Below, piece after piece: positions 1 through 13,119 of a DNA stretch of 64,000 nt. The position numbers and the translations under genes were made by a program. The stretch comes from Sympetrum striolatum (taxonomy: Eukaryota; Arthropoda; Insecta; Odonata; Libellulidae): NCBI GenBank assembly GCA_947579665.1, contig OX388346.1, positions 95,048,615 to 95,112,614 of the forward strand, written 5' to 3'. The first letter of the stretch is position 1. The number at the start of each line of letters is the position of its first letter. Below the pieces are notes generated by a model. It had not been told where the DNA came from and searched no databases. It worked only from the letters and a program-made list of their open reading frames with translations.

Positions 1-3000
1 TTTTCCTAATTTAATCGATTTTTTATCAAAATAAGCAACGAAACGAATAATTTTTGCGAAATTTCAATTTTTTTCCTCTTTTTTTCCCTTAATTTTCCTC
101 ATTTCTGCGATTTATTATCGAAAATAGCAACAAAAACGAATAATTTTGGCGAAATTTCAATTTTTTTCCTCTTTTTTTCCCTTAATTTTCCTAATTTTAT
201 CGATTTATTATCGAAAAAAGCAACAAAAACTAATAATTTGAGCGAAATTTCAATTTTTTTCCACTTTTTTAGTCTTAATTTTCCTAATTTTATCGATTTA
301 TTATCGAAAAAAGCAACAAAAACGAATAATTTTAGTGAATTTCAATTTTTTTCCTCTTTTTTTCCCTTAATCTTCCTCATTTTATCGATTTATTATCGAA
401 GAAAGCAACAAAAACGAATAATTTTGGCGAAATTTCAATTTTTTTCCTCTTTTTTTCCCTTAATTTTCCTGATCTTATCCATTTATTATCGAAAAAAGCA
501 ACAAAAACGAATAACTTCGGCGAAATTTCAATTTTTTTCCACTTTTTTCCCTTAATTTTCCTCATTTTATCGATTTATTATCTAAAAAAGCAACAAAACC
601 GAAGAAATTTTAGCGAAATTTCGATTTTTTTCCTCTTTTTTTCCCTTAATTTTCCGCATTTTGTCGATTTATTATCGAAAAAAGCAACAAAAACGAATAA
701 TTTGAGCGAAATTTCAATTTTTTTCCTCTTTTTTTCCCTTAATTTTCCTCATTTTATCGATTTATTATCGAAAAAAGCAACAAAAACGAATAATTTTAGC
801 GAATTTTCAATTTTTTTTCCTCTTTATTCCCTTTATTTTCCTAATTTCTTCGATTTATTATCGAAAAAACAAAAAAAAAATAATTTGAGCGAAATTTCAA
901 CTTTTTTCCCTTTATTTTCCTCATTTTATCGATTTTTTATCTAAAAAAGCAACAAAAACGAATAATTTCGGCGAAATTTCAATTTTTTTCCTTAATTTTC
1001 CTAATTTTATCGATTCATTATCGAAAAAAGCAACAAAAAAGAATAATTTGAGCGAAATTTCAATTTTTTTCCTCTTTTTTAGCCTTAATTTTCCTCATTT
1101 TATCGATTTATTATCGAAAAAAGCAACAAAAACGAATAATTTTGGCGAATTTTCAATTTTTTTCCTCTTTTTTTCCCTTAATTTTCCTAATTTCATCGAT
1201 TTTATATGGAAAAAAGCAACAAAAACGAATAATTTTGGCGAAATTTCAATTTTTTTCCTCTTTTTTTCCCTTAATTTTCCGCATTTTGTCGATTTATTAT
1301 CGAAAAAAGCAACAAAAACGAATAATTTGAGCGAAATTTTAATTTTTTTCCTCTTTTTTTTTTCTTAATTTTCCTAATTTTATCCAATTATTATCGAAAA
1401 AAGCAACAAAAACTAATAATATGAGCGAAATTTCAATTGTTTTCCCGTAATTTTCCTAATTTTATCGATTTATTATCGAAAAAAGCAACAAAAACTAATA
1501 ATTTGAGCGAAATATCAATTTTTTTCCACTTTTTTAGTCTTAATTTTCCTAATTTTATCGATTTATTATCGAAAAAAGCAACAAAAACGAATAATTTTAG
1601 TGAATTTTCAATTTTTTTCCTCTTTTTTCCCTTAATTTTCCTAATTTCATTGATTTTATATGGATAAAAGCAACACAAGCGAATAATTTTGGCGAATTTT
1701 CGATTTTTTTCCTCTATTTTCCCTTTATTTTCCTCATTTCTTCGATTTATTATCGAAAAAACAAAAAAAAAAATAATTTGAGCGAAATTTCAATTTTTTT
1801 CCCTTTATTTTCCTCATTTCATCGATTTTTTATCTAAAAATCAACAAAAACGAATAATTTTAGCGAATTTTCAATTTTTTTCCTCTTTATTTCTCTTAAT
1901 TTTCCTCATTTTATCGATTTATTATCGAAAAAAGCAACAAAAACAAATAATTTCGGCGAAATTTCAATTTTCTTCCTCTTCTTTTCCCTTAATTTTCCTC
2001 ATTTTATCGATTTATTATCGAAAAAAGCAAAAAAAGCAAATAATTTTAGCGAAATTTCTATTTTTTTCCTCTTTTTTTCCCTTAATTTTCCTCATTTTAT
2101 CGATTTATTATCGAAAAAAGCAACAAGAACGAATAATTTCAGCGAAATTTCAATTTTTTTCCTTTTTTTTTCCTTTTTTTTCCTTAATTTTCCTAATTTT
2201 ATCGATTTATTATCGAAAAAAGCAACAAAAACTAATAATTTGAGCGAAATTTCAATTTTTTTCCTCTTTTTTTCCCTTAATTTTCCTCATTTAATCGATT
2301 TATTATCGATGAAAGCAACAAAAACTAATAATTTGAACGAAATTTCAATTTTTTTCCTCTTTTTTTCCCTTAATTTTCCTAATTTTTTCGATTTATTATC
2401 GAAAAAAGCAACAAAAACTAATAATTTGAGAAAAATTTCAATTTTTTTCCTCTTTTTTTCCCTAAATTTTCCTCATTTTATCGATTTTATATGGAGAAAA
2501 GCAACAGAAACGAATAATTTTGGCGAATTTTCAATTTTTTTCCTCTTTTTTTCCCTTAATTTTCCTCATTTTATCGCTTTTTTATCGAAAAACGTAACAA
2601 AAACGAATAATTTTGGCGAAATTTCAATTTTTTTCCTCTTTTTTTCCCTTAATTTTCCTAATTTTATCGATTTATTATCGATAAAAGCAACAAAAACTAA
2701 TGATTTGAGCGAAATTTCAATTTTTTTCCTCTTTTTTTCCCTTAATGTTCCTCATTTAATCGATATATTATCGAAAAAAGCAACAAAAACTAATAATTTG
2801 AGCGAAATTTCAATTTTTTTCCTCTTTTTTTCCCTTAATTTTCCTAATTTTTTCGATTTATTATCGATAAAAGCAACAAAAACTAATGATTTGAGCGAAA
2901 TTTCAATTTTTTTCCTCTTTTTTTCCCTTAATGTTCCTCATTTAATCGATATATTATCGAAAAAAGCAACAAAAACTAATAATTTGAGCGAAATTTCAAT

Positions 3001-6000
3001 TTCTTTCCTCTTTTTTTCCCTTAATTTTCCTAATTTTTTCGATTTATTATCGAAAATAGCAACAAAAACGAATAATTTTGGCGAAATTTCAACTTTTTTC
3101 CTCTTGTTTTCTCTTAATTTTCCTAATTTTATCGATTTATTATCCAAAAAAGCAACAGAAACTAATAATATGAGCGAAATTTCAATTTTTTTCCCCTTTT
3201 ATTCCCTTAATTTTCCTAATTTTATCGATTTATTATCGAAAAAAGCAACAAAAAGTAATAATTTGAGCGAAATTTCAATATTTTTCCTCTTTTTTTACCT
3301 TAATTTTCCTCATTTTATCGATTTATTATCGAAAAAAGCAACAAAAGCGAATAATTTTGGCGAAATTTCAATTTTTTTCCTCTTTTTTTCCCTAAATTTT
3401 CCTCATTTTATCGATTTTATATGGAGAAAAGCAACAGAAACGAATAATTTTGGCGAATTTTCAATTTTTTTCCTCTTTTTTCCTTTAATTTTCCTCATTT
3501 TATCGCTTTTTTATCGAAAAACGTAACAAAAACGAATAATTTCGGCGAAATTTTAATTGTTTTCCTCTTTTTTTACCTTAATTTTCCTCATTTTATCGAT
3601 TTATAATAGAAAAAAGCAACAAAAACGAATAATTTTGGCGAAATTTCAATTTTTTTCCTCTTTTTTTCCCTTAATTTTCCTAATTTTATCGATTTATTAT
3701 CGATAAAAGCAACAAAAACTAATGATTTGAGCGAAATTTCAATTTTTTTCCTCTTTTTTCCCTTAATGTTCCTCATTTAATCGATATATTATCGAAAAAA
3801 GCAACAAAAACTAATAATTTGAGCGAAATTTCAATTTTTTTCCCTTAATTTTCCTAATTTTTTCGATATATTATCGAAAAAAGCAACAATAACTAATAAT
3901 TTGAGCGAAATTTCAATTTTTTTCCTCTTTTTTTCCCTTAATTTTCCTAATTTTTTCGATTTATTATCGAAAATAGCAACAAAAACGAATAATTTTGGCG
4001 AAATTTCAACTTTTTTCCTCTTGTTTTCTCTTAATTTTCCTAATTTTTTCGATTTATTATCCAAAAAAGCAACAAAAACTAATAATATGAGCGAAATTTC
4101 AATTTTTTTCCCCTTTTATTCCCTTAATTTTCCTAATTTTATCGATTTATTATCGAAAAAAGCAACAAAAACTAATAATTTGAGCGAAATTTCAATATTT
4201 TTCCTCTTTTTTTACCTTAATTTTCCTCATTTTATCGATTTATTATCGAAGAAAGCAACAAAAACGAATAATTTTGGCGAAATTTCAATTTTTTTCCTCT
4301 TTTTTTCCCTTAATTTTCCTGGTCTTATCGATTTATTATCGAAAAAAGCAACAAAAACGAATAACTTCGGCGAAATTTCAATTTTTTTCCTCTTTTTTTC
4401 CCTTAATTTTCCTCATTTAATCGATTAATTATCGAAAAAAGCAACAAAAACGAATAATTTCGGCGAAATCTTAATTGTTTTCCTCTTTTTTTACCTTAAT
4501 TTTCCTCATTTTATCGATTTATAATAGAAAAAAGCAACAAAAACGAATAATTTTAGCGAAATTTCAATTTTTTTCCTCTTTTTTTCCCTTAATTTTCCTA
4601 ATTTAATCGATTTTTTATCAAAATAAGCAACGAAACGAATAATTTTTGCGAAATTTCAATTTTTTTCCTCTTTTTTTCCCTTAATTTTCCTCATTTCAGC
4701 GATTTATTATCGAAAATAGCAACAAAAACGAATAATTTTGGCGAAATTTCAATTTTTTTCCTCTTTTTTTCCCTTAATTTTCCTAATTTTATCGATTTAT
4801 TATCGAAAAAAGCAACAAAAACTAATAATTTGAGCGAAATTTCAATTTTCTTCCACTTTTTTAGTCATAATTTTCCTAATTTTATCGATTTATTATCGAA
4901 AAAAGCAACAAAAACGAATAATTTTAGTGAATTTCAATTTTTTTCCTCTTTTTTTCCCTTAATCTTCCTCATTTTATCGATTTATTATCGAAGAAAGCAA
5001 CAAAAACAAATAATTTTGGCGAAATTTCAATTTTTTTCCTCTTTTTTTCCCTTAATTTTCCTGATCTTATCCATTTATTATCGAAAAAAGCAACAAAAAC
5101 GAATAACTTCGGCGAAATTTCAATTTTTTTCCACTTTTTTCCCTTAATTTTCCTCATTTTATCGATTTATTATCTAAAAAAGCAACAAAACCGAAGAAAT
5201 TTTAGCGAAATTTCGATTTTTTTCCTCTTTTTTTCCCTTAATTTTCCGCATTTTGTCGATTTATTATCGAAAAAAGCAACAAAAACGAATAATTTGAGCG
5301 AAATTTCAATTTTTTTCCTCTTTTTTTCCCTTAATTTTCCTCATTTTATCGATTTATTATCGAAAAAAGCAACAAAAACGAATAATTTTAGCGAATTTTC
5401 AATTTTTTTTCCTCTTTATTCCCTTTATTTTCCTAATTTCTTCGATTTATTATCGAAAAAACAAAAAAAAAATAATTTGAGCGAAATTTCAACTTTTTTC
5501 CCTTTATTTTCCTCATTTTATCGATTTTTTATCTAAAAAAGCAACAAAAACGAATAATTTCGGCGAAATTTCAATTTTTTTCCTTAATTTTCCTAATTTT
5601 ATCGATTCATTATCGAAAAAAGCAACAAAAAAGAATAATTTGAGCGAAATTTCAATTTTTTTCCTCTTTTTTAGCCTTAATTTTCCTCATTTTATCGATT
5701 TATTATCGAAAAAAGCAACAAAAACGAATAATTTTGGCGAATTTTCAATTTTTTTCCTCTTTTTTTCCCTTAATTTTCCTAATTTCATCGATTTTATATG
5801 GAAAAAAGCAACAAAAACAAATAATTTTGGCGAAATTTCAATTTTTTTCCTCTTTTTTTCCCTTAATTTTCCGCATTTTGTCGATTTATTATCGAAAAAA
5901 GCAACAAAAACGAATAATTTGAGCGAAATTTTAATTTTTTTCCTCTTTTTTTTTTCTTAATTTTCCTAATTTTATCCATTTATTATCGAAAAAAGCAACA

Positions 6001-6752
6001 AAAACTAATAATATGAGCGAAATTTCAATTGTTTTCCCGTAATTTTCCTAATTTTATCGATTTATTATCGAAAAAAGCAACAAAAACTAATAATTTGAGC
6101 GAAATATCAATTTTTTTCCACTTTTTTAGTCTTAATTTTCCTAATTTTATCGATTTATTATCGAAAAAAGCAACAAAAACGAATAATTTTAGTGAATTTT
6201 CAATTTTTTTCCTCTTTTTTCCCTTAATTTTCCTAATTTCATTGATTTTATATGGATAAAAGCAACACAAGCGAATAATTTTGGCGAATTTTCGATTTTT
6301 TTCCTCTATTTTCCCTTTATTTTCCTCATTTCTTCGATTTATTATCGAAAAAACAAAAAAAAAATAATTTGAGCGAAATTTCAATTTTTTTCCCTTTATT
6401 TTCCTCATTTCATCGATTTTTTATCTAAAAAGCAACAAAAACGAATAATTTTAGCGAATTTTCAATTTTTTTCCTCTTTATTTCTCTTAATTTTCCTCAT
6501 TTTATCGATTTATTATCGAAAAAAGCAACAAAAACAAATAATTTCGGCGAAATTTCAATTTTCTTCCTCTTCTTTTCCCTTAATTTTCCTCATTTTATCG
6601 ATTTATTATCGAAAAAAGCAAAAAAAGCAAATAATTTTAGCGAAATTTCTATTTTTTTCCTCTTTTTTTCCCTTAATTTTCCTCATTTTATCGATTTATT
6701 ATCGAAAAAAGCAACAAGAACGAATAATTTCAGCGAAATTTCAATTTTTTTC
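1..6752 (+). repeat. Higher-order duplication, offset 4592 bp
   Basis: Sequence 1 to about 2160 recurs at 4593 to about 6752 with an offset of exactly 4592 bp at several independent landmarks: the CAAAATAAGCAACG monomer (1 and 4593), TTTTAGTCTT monomers, the CGAAGAAATTTT monomer, and the GTTTTCCCGTAATTTT monomer (about 1438 and 6030). Only scattered substitutions and T- or A-run indels separate the copies. The match ends near 2160/6752 with an 11-bp T-run difference, after which monomer types differ. The left edge lies outside the window. Confidence 0.92.
2990..4598 (+). repeat. Tandem duplication, offset about 918 bp (10 monomers)
   Basis: Monomers at about 2990-3680 recur at about 3908-4598. 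Diagnostic variants are CTCTTGTTTTCTC (3101 and 4018), GAAATTTTAATTG or GAAATCTTAATTG (3546 and 4464), and TTTATAATAGAAAAAAGC (3600 and 4518). Just upstream, a two-monomer unit with CTAATGATTTGAGCG and CTTAATGTTCC repeats at a 186-bp offset (2697 and 2883). Confidence 0.8.
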
Positions 6753-8869
6753 CTTTTTTTTCCTTAATTTTCCTAATTTTATCGATGTATTATCGAAAAA
6801 AGCAACAAAAAAGAATAATTTTAGCGAAATTTCAATTTTTTTCCTCTTTTTTAGCCTTAATTTTCCTCATTTTATCGATTTATTTTCGAAAAAAGCAACA
6901 AAAACGAATAATTTTATCGAATTTTCAATTTTTTTCCTCTTTTCTCCCTTAATTTTCCTAATTTCATCGATTTTATATGGAAAAAAGCAACACAAACGAA
7001 TAATTTTGGCGAATTTTCAATTTTTTTCCTCTTTTTTTCCCTTAATTTTCCTCATTTTATCGCTTTTTTATCGAAAAAAGCAACAAAAATGAATAATTTT
7101 GGCGAAATTTCAATTTTTTTCCTCTTTTCTTCCCTTAATTTTCCTCATTTAATCGATTTATTATCGAAAAAAGCAACAAAAACTAATAATTTGAGCGAAA
7201 TTTCAATTTTTTTCCTCTTTTTTTCCCTTAATTTTCCTAATTTTTTCGATTTATTATCGAAAAAAGCAACAAAAACGAATAATTTTGGCGAAATTTCAAT
7301 TTTTTTCCTCTTTTTTTCCCTTAATTTTCCTCATTTTATCGATTTATTATCGAAAAAAGCAACAAAAACGAATAATTTCGGCGAAATTCAATTTTTTTCC
7401 CTTAATTTTCCTCATTTAATCGATTTATTATCGAAGAAAGCAACAAAAACTAATAATTTGAACGAAATTTCAATTTTTTTCCTCTTTTTTTCCCTAAATT
7501 TTCCTAATTTTTTCGATTTATTGTCGAAAAAAGCAACAAAAACGAATAATTTCGGTGAAATTTCAAATTTTTTCCTCTTTTTTTCCCTTAATTTTCCTCA
7601 TTTTATCGATTTATTGTCGAAAAAAGCAACAAAAACGAATAATTTTGGTGAAATTTCAATTTTTTTCCTTTTTTATTTCCTTAATTTTCCTAATTTTATC
7701 GATTTTTTATCGAAAAAAGCAACAAAAGCAAATACTTTTAGCGAAATTTCAATTTTTTTCCTCTTTTTTTCCCTTAATTTTCCTAATTTTATCGATTTTT
7801 TATCAAAATAAGCAACAGAAACGAATAATTTTGGCGAAATTTCAATTTTTTTCCTCTTTTTTTCCCTAATTTTCCTCATTTTTTCGATTTTATATGGAAA
7901 AAAGCAACAAAAACGAATAATTTTGGCGAAATTTCAATTTTTTTCCTCTTTTTTTACCTTAATTTTCCTAATTTTATCGATTTATTATGGAAAAAAACGC
8001 AACAAAAACTAATAAAGATTGCGAAATTTCAATTATTTCCTCTTTTTTTCCCTTAATTTTCCTAATTTTATCGATTTATTATCGAAAAAAGCAACAAAAA
8101 CTAATAAATTGAGCGAAATTTCTATTTTTTTCCTCTTTTTTCCCCTTAATTTTCCTCATTTAATCGATTTATTATCGAAGAAAGCAACAAAAACTAATAA
8201 TTTGAACGAAATTTCAATTTTTTTCCTCTTTTTTTCCCTTAATTTTCCTAATTTTTTCGATTTATTATCGAAAAAAGCAACAAAAACTAATAATTTGAGA
8301 AAAATTTCAATTTTTTTCCTCTTTTTTCCCCTTAATTTTCCTAATTTTTTCGATTTATTATCGAAAAAAGCAACAAAAACGAATAATTTTGGCGAAATTT
8401 CAACTTTTTTCCTCTTTTTTTCTCTTAATTTTCCTAATTTTATCGAGTTATTATCGAAAAAAGCAACAAAAACTAATAATATGAGCGAAATTTCAATTTT
8501 TTTCCTCTTTTTTTTCCTTAATTTTCCTAATTTTATCGATTTATTATCGAAAATAGCAACAAAAACGAATAATTTGAGCGAAATTTTAATTTTTTTCCTC
8601 TTTTTTTCTCTTAATTTTCCTAATTTTATCCATTTATTATCGAAAAAAGCAACAAAAACTAATAATATGAGCGAAATTTCAATTGTTTTCCCGTAATTTT
8701 CTTAATTTTATCGATTTATTATCGAAAAAAGCAACAAAAACTAATAATTTGAGCGAAATATCAATTTTTTTCCACTTTTTTAGTCTTAATTTTCCTAATT
8801 TTATCGATTTATTATCGAAAAAAGCAACAAAAACGAATAATTTTAGTAAATTTTCAATTTTTTTCCTCT

Positions 8870-10690
8870 TTTTTCCCTTAATTTTCCTAATTTCATCGAT
8901 TTTATATGGAAAAAAGCAACACAAACGAATAATTTTGGCGAATTTTCGATTTTTTTCCTCTATTTTCCCTTTATTTTCCTCATTTCTTCGATTTATTATC
9001 GAAAAAACAAAAAAATAATAATTTGAGCGAAATTTCAATTTTTTTCCCTTTATTTTCCTCATTTTATCGATTTTTTATCTAAAAAGCAACAAAAACGAAT
9101 AATTTTAGCGAATTTTCTATTTTTTTCCTCTTTATTTCTCTTAATTTTCCTCATTTTATCGATTTATTATCGAAAAAAGCAACAAAAACAAATAATTTCG
9201 GCGAAATTTCAATTTTCTTCCTCTTCTTTTCCCTTAATTTTCCTCATTTTATCGATTTATTATCGAAAAAAGCAAAAAAAGCAAATAATTTTAGCGAAAT
9301 TTCTATTTTTTTCCTCTTTTTTTCCCTTAATTTTCCTCATTTTATCGATTTATTATCGAAAAAAGCAACAAGAACGAATAATTTCGGCGAAATTTCAATT
9401 TTTTTCCTTTTTTTCCTTAATTTTCCTAATTTTATCGATTTATTATCGAAAAAAGCAACAAAAAAGAATAATTTTAGCGAAATTTCAATTTTTTTCCTCT
9501 TTTTTAGCCTTAATTTTCCTCATTTTATCGATTTATTTTCGAAAAAAGCAACAAAAACGAATAATTTTAGCGAATTTTCAATTTTTTTCCTCTTTTCTCC
9601 CTTAATTTTCCTAATTTCATCGATTTTATATGGAAAAAAGCAACACAAACGAATAATTTTTGCGAATTTTCAATTTTTTTCCTCTTTTTTTACCTTAATT
9701 TTCCTCATTTTATCGCTTTTTTATCGAAAAAAGCAACAAAAACGAATAGTTTTGGCGAAATTTCAATTTTTTTCCTCTTTTTTCCCTTAATTTTCCTAAT
9801 TTCATCGATTTTATATGGAAAAAAGCAACACAAACGAATAATTTTGGCGAATTTTCGATTTTTTTCCTCTATTTTCCCTTTATTTTCCTCATTTCTTCGA
9901 TTTATTATCGAAAAAACAAAAAAATAATAATTTGAGCGAAATTTCAATTTTTTTCCCTTTATTTTCCTCATTTTATCGATTTTTTATCTAAAAAGCAACA
10001 AAAACGAATAATTTTAGCGAATTTTCTATTTTTTTCCTCTTTATTTCTCTTAATTTTCCTCATTTTATCGATTTATTATCGAAAAAAGCAACAAAAACAA
10101 ATAATTTCGGCGAAATTTCAATTTTCTTCCTCTTCTTTTCCCTTAATTTTCCTCATTTTATCGATTTATTATCGAAAAAAGCAAAAAAAGCAAATAATTT
10201 TAGCGAAATTTCTATTTTTTTCCTCTTTTTTTCCCTTAATTTTCCTCATTTTATCGATTTATTATCGAAAAAAGCAACAAGAACGAATAATTTCGGCGAA
10301 ATTTCAATTTTTTTCCTTTTTTTTCCTTAATTTTCCTAATTTTATCGATTTATTATCGAAAAAAGCAACAAAAAAGAATAATTTTAGCGAAATTTCAATT
10401 TTTTTCCTCTTTTTTAGCCTTAATTTTCCTCATTTTATCGATTTATTTTCGAAAAAAGCAACAAAAACGAATAATTTTAGCGAATTTTCAATTTTTTTCC
10501 TCTTTTCTCCCTTAATTTTCCTAATTTCATCGATTTTATATGGAAAAAAGCAACACAAACGAATAATTTTGGCGAATTTTCAATTTTTTTCCTCTTTTTT
10601 TCCCTTAATTTTCCTCATTTTATCGCTTTTTTATCGAAAAAAGCAACAAAAACGAATAGTTTTGGCGAAATTTCAATTTTTTTCCTCTTT
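8870..10690 (+). repeat. Tandem duplication, offset 909-910 bp
   Basis: Two successive blocks of ten monomers match almost base for base. TTTCATCGATTTTATATGG recurs at about 8890 and 9799, and the rare GAATAGTTTTGG at about 9744 and 10654. Average monomer length is about 91 bp because the block contains shortened monomers (TTTTTTTCCCTTTATTTTCC, lacking part of the pyrimidine tract). Confidence 0.88.
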
Positions 10691-11094
10691 TATTCCCTTA
10701 ATTTTCCTCATTTAATCGATTTATTATCGAAAAAAGCAACAAAAACTAATAATTTGAGCGAAATTTCAATTTTTTTCCTCTTTTTTTCCCTTAATTTTCC
10801 TAATTTTTTCGATTTATTATCGAAAAAAGCAACAAAAACGAATAATTTTGGCGAAATTTCGATTATTTTCCTCTTTTTTTTCCCTTAATTTTCCTCATTT
10901 TATCGATTTATTATCGAAAAAAGCAACAAAAACGAATAATTTCGGCGAAATTTCAATTTTTTTCCCTTAATTTTCCTCATTTCTTCGATTTTATATGGAA
11001 AAAAGCAACAAAAACGAATAATTTTGGCGAAATTTCAATTTTTTTCCTCTTTTTTTACCTTAATTTTCCTAATTTTATCGATTTATTATGGAAA

Positions 11095-11960
11095 AAAACG
11101 CAACAAAAACTAATAAAGTTTGCGAAATTTCAATTATTTCCTCTTTTTTTCCCTTAATTTTCCTAATTTTACCGATTTATTATCGAAAAAAGCAACAAAA
11201 ACTAATAATTTGAGCGAAATTTCAATTTTTTTCCTCTTTTTTTCCCTTAATTTTACTCATTTTATCGATTTATTATCGAAAAAAGCAACAAAAACGAATA
11301 AATTCGGCGAAATTTCAATTTTTTTCCTTTTTTATTTCCTTAATTTTCCTAATTTTATCGATTTTTTATCGAAAAAAGCAACAAAAGCAAATACTTTTAG
11401 CGAAATTTCAATTTTTTTCCTCTTTTTTTCCCTTAATTTTCCTAATTTTATCGATTTTTTATCAAAATAAGCAACAGAAACGAATAATTTTGGCGAAATT
11501 TCAATTTTTTTCCTCTTTTTTTCCCTTAATTTTCCTCATTTTTTCGATTTTATATGGAAAAAAGCAACAAAAACGAATAATTTTGGCGAAATTTCAATTT
11601 TTTTCCTCTTTTTTTACCTTAATTTTCCTAATTTTATCGATTTATTATGGAAAAAAACGCAACAAAAACTAATAAAGTTTGCGAAATTTCAATTATTTCC
11701 TCTTTTTTTCCCTTAATTTTCCTAATTTTATCGATTTATTATCGAAAAAAGCAACAAAAACTTATAATTTGAGCGAAATTTCAATTTTTTTCCTCTTTTT
11801 TTCCCTTAATTTTCCTCATTTAATCGATTTATTATCGAAGAAAGCAACAAAAACTAATAATTTGAACGAAATTTCAATTTTTTTCCTCTTTTTTTCCCTT
11901 AATTTTCCTAATTTTTTCGATTTATTATCGAAAAAAGCAACAAAAACTAATAATTTGAGA
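11095..11960 (+). repeat. Second copy of the 7680-8300 block plus 559-bp repeat
   Basis: The rare GGAAAAAAACGCAAC monomer followed by GCGAAATTTCAATTATTTCC appears at about 7990, 11091 and 11650. From about 11340 to 11960 the order of monomer variants repeats 7680-8300 at an offset of 3660 bp, including GCAAATACTTTTAGCG. The 11091 and 11650 copies are 559 bp apart, about six monomers. Confidence 0.78.
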
Positions 11961-13119
11961 AAAATTTCAATTTTTTTCCTCTTTTTTTCCCTAAATTTTC
12001 CTCATTTTATCGATTTTATATTGAGAAAAGCAACAGAAACGAATAATTTTGGCGAATTTTCAATTTTTTTCCTCTTTTTTTCCCTTAATTTTCCTCATTT
12101 TATCGCTTTTTTATCGAAAAACGTAACAAAAACGAATAATTTTGGCGAAATTTCAATTTTTTTCCTCTTTTTTTCCCTTAATTTTCCTCATTTAATCGAT
12201 TTATTATCGAAGAAAGCAACAAAAACTAATGATTTGAGCGAAATTTCAATTTTTTTCCTCTTTTTTTCCCTTAATTTTCCTCATTTAATCGATATATTAT
12301 CGAAAAAAGCAACAAAAACTAATAATTTGAGCGAAATTTCAATATTTTTCCTCTTTTTTTACCTTAATTTTCCTCATTTTATCGATTTTATATTGAGAAA
12401 AGCAACAGAAACGAATAATTTTGGCGAATTTTCAATTTTTTTCCTCTTTTTTTCCCTTAATTTTCCTCATTTTATCGCTTTTTTATCGAAAATAGCAACA
12501 AAAACGAATAATTTTGGCGAAATTCAACTTTTTTTCTCTTGTTTTCTCTTAATTTTCCTAATTTTATCGATTTATTATCCAAAAAAGCAACAAAAACTAA
12601 TAATATGAGCGAAATTTCAATTTTTTTCCACTTTTATTCCCTTAATTTTCCTAATTTTATCGATTTATTATCGAAAAAAGCAACAAAAACTAATAATTTG
12701 AGCGAAATTTCAATATTTTTCCTCTTTTTTTACCTTAATTTTCCTCATTTTATCGATTTATTATCGAAAAAAGCAACAAAAGCGAATAATTTTGGCGAAA
12801 TTTCAATTTTTTTCCTCTTTTTTTCCCTTAATTTTCCTCATTTTATCGATTTATTATCGAAGAAAGCAACAAAAACGAATAATTTTCGCGTAATTTCAAT
12901 TTTTTTCCTCTTTTTTTCCCTTAATTTTCCTGGTCTTATCGATTTATTATCGAAAAAAGCAACAAAAACGAATAACTTCTGCGAAATTTCAATTTTTTTT
13001 TTCTCTTTTTTTCCCTTAATTTTCCTCATTTAATCGATTTATTATCGAAAAAAGCAACAAAAACGAATAATTTCGGCGAAATTTTAATTTTTTTCCTCTT
13101 TTTTTACCTTAATTTTCCT

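Noticed and set aside
2240..3526. A 428-codon open frame, with many 60-250-codon frames on both strands, as possible repeat-protein genes
   Set aside because: They are exact readings of the satellite in a period divisible by three. They mostly begin at non-ATG codons, end wherever a monomer has a 1-bp indel, and have counterparts on the opposite strand. No start context, domain or non-repetitive part exists.
1..6752. The 4592-bp duplication as an assembly artefact
   Set aside because: The copies differ by scattered substitutions and indels and diverge at one end, so they look like real paralogues. Read depth would settle it, but sequence alone gives no sign of a duplicated contig end.
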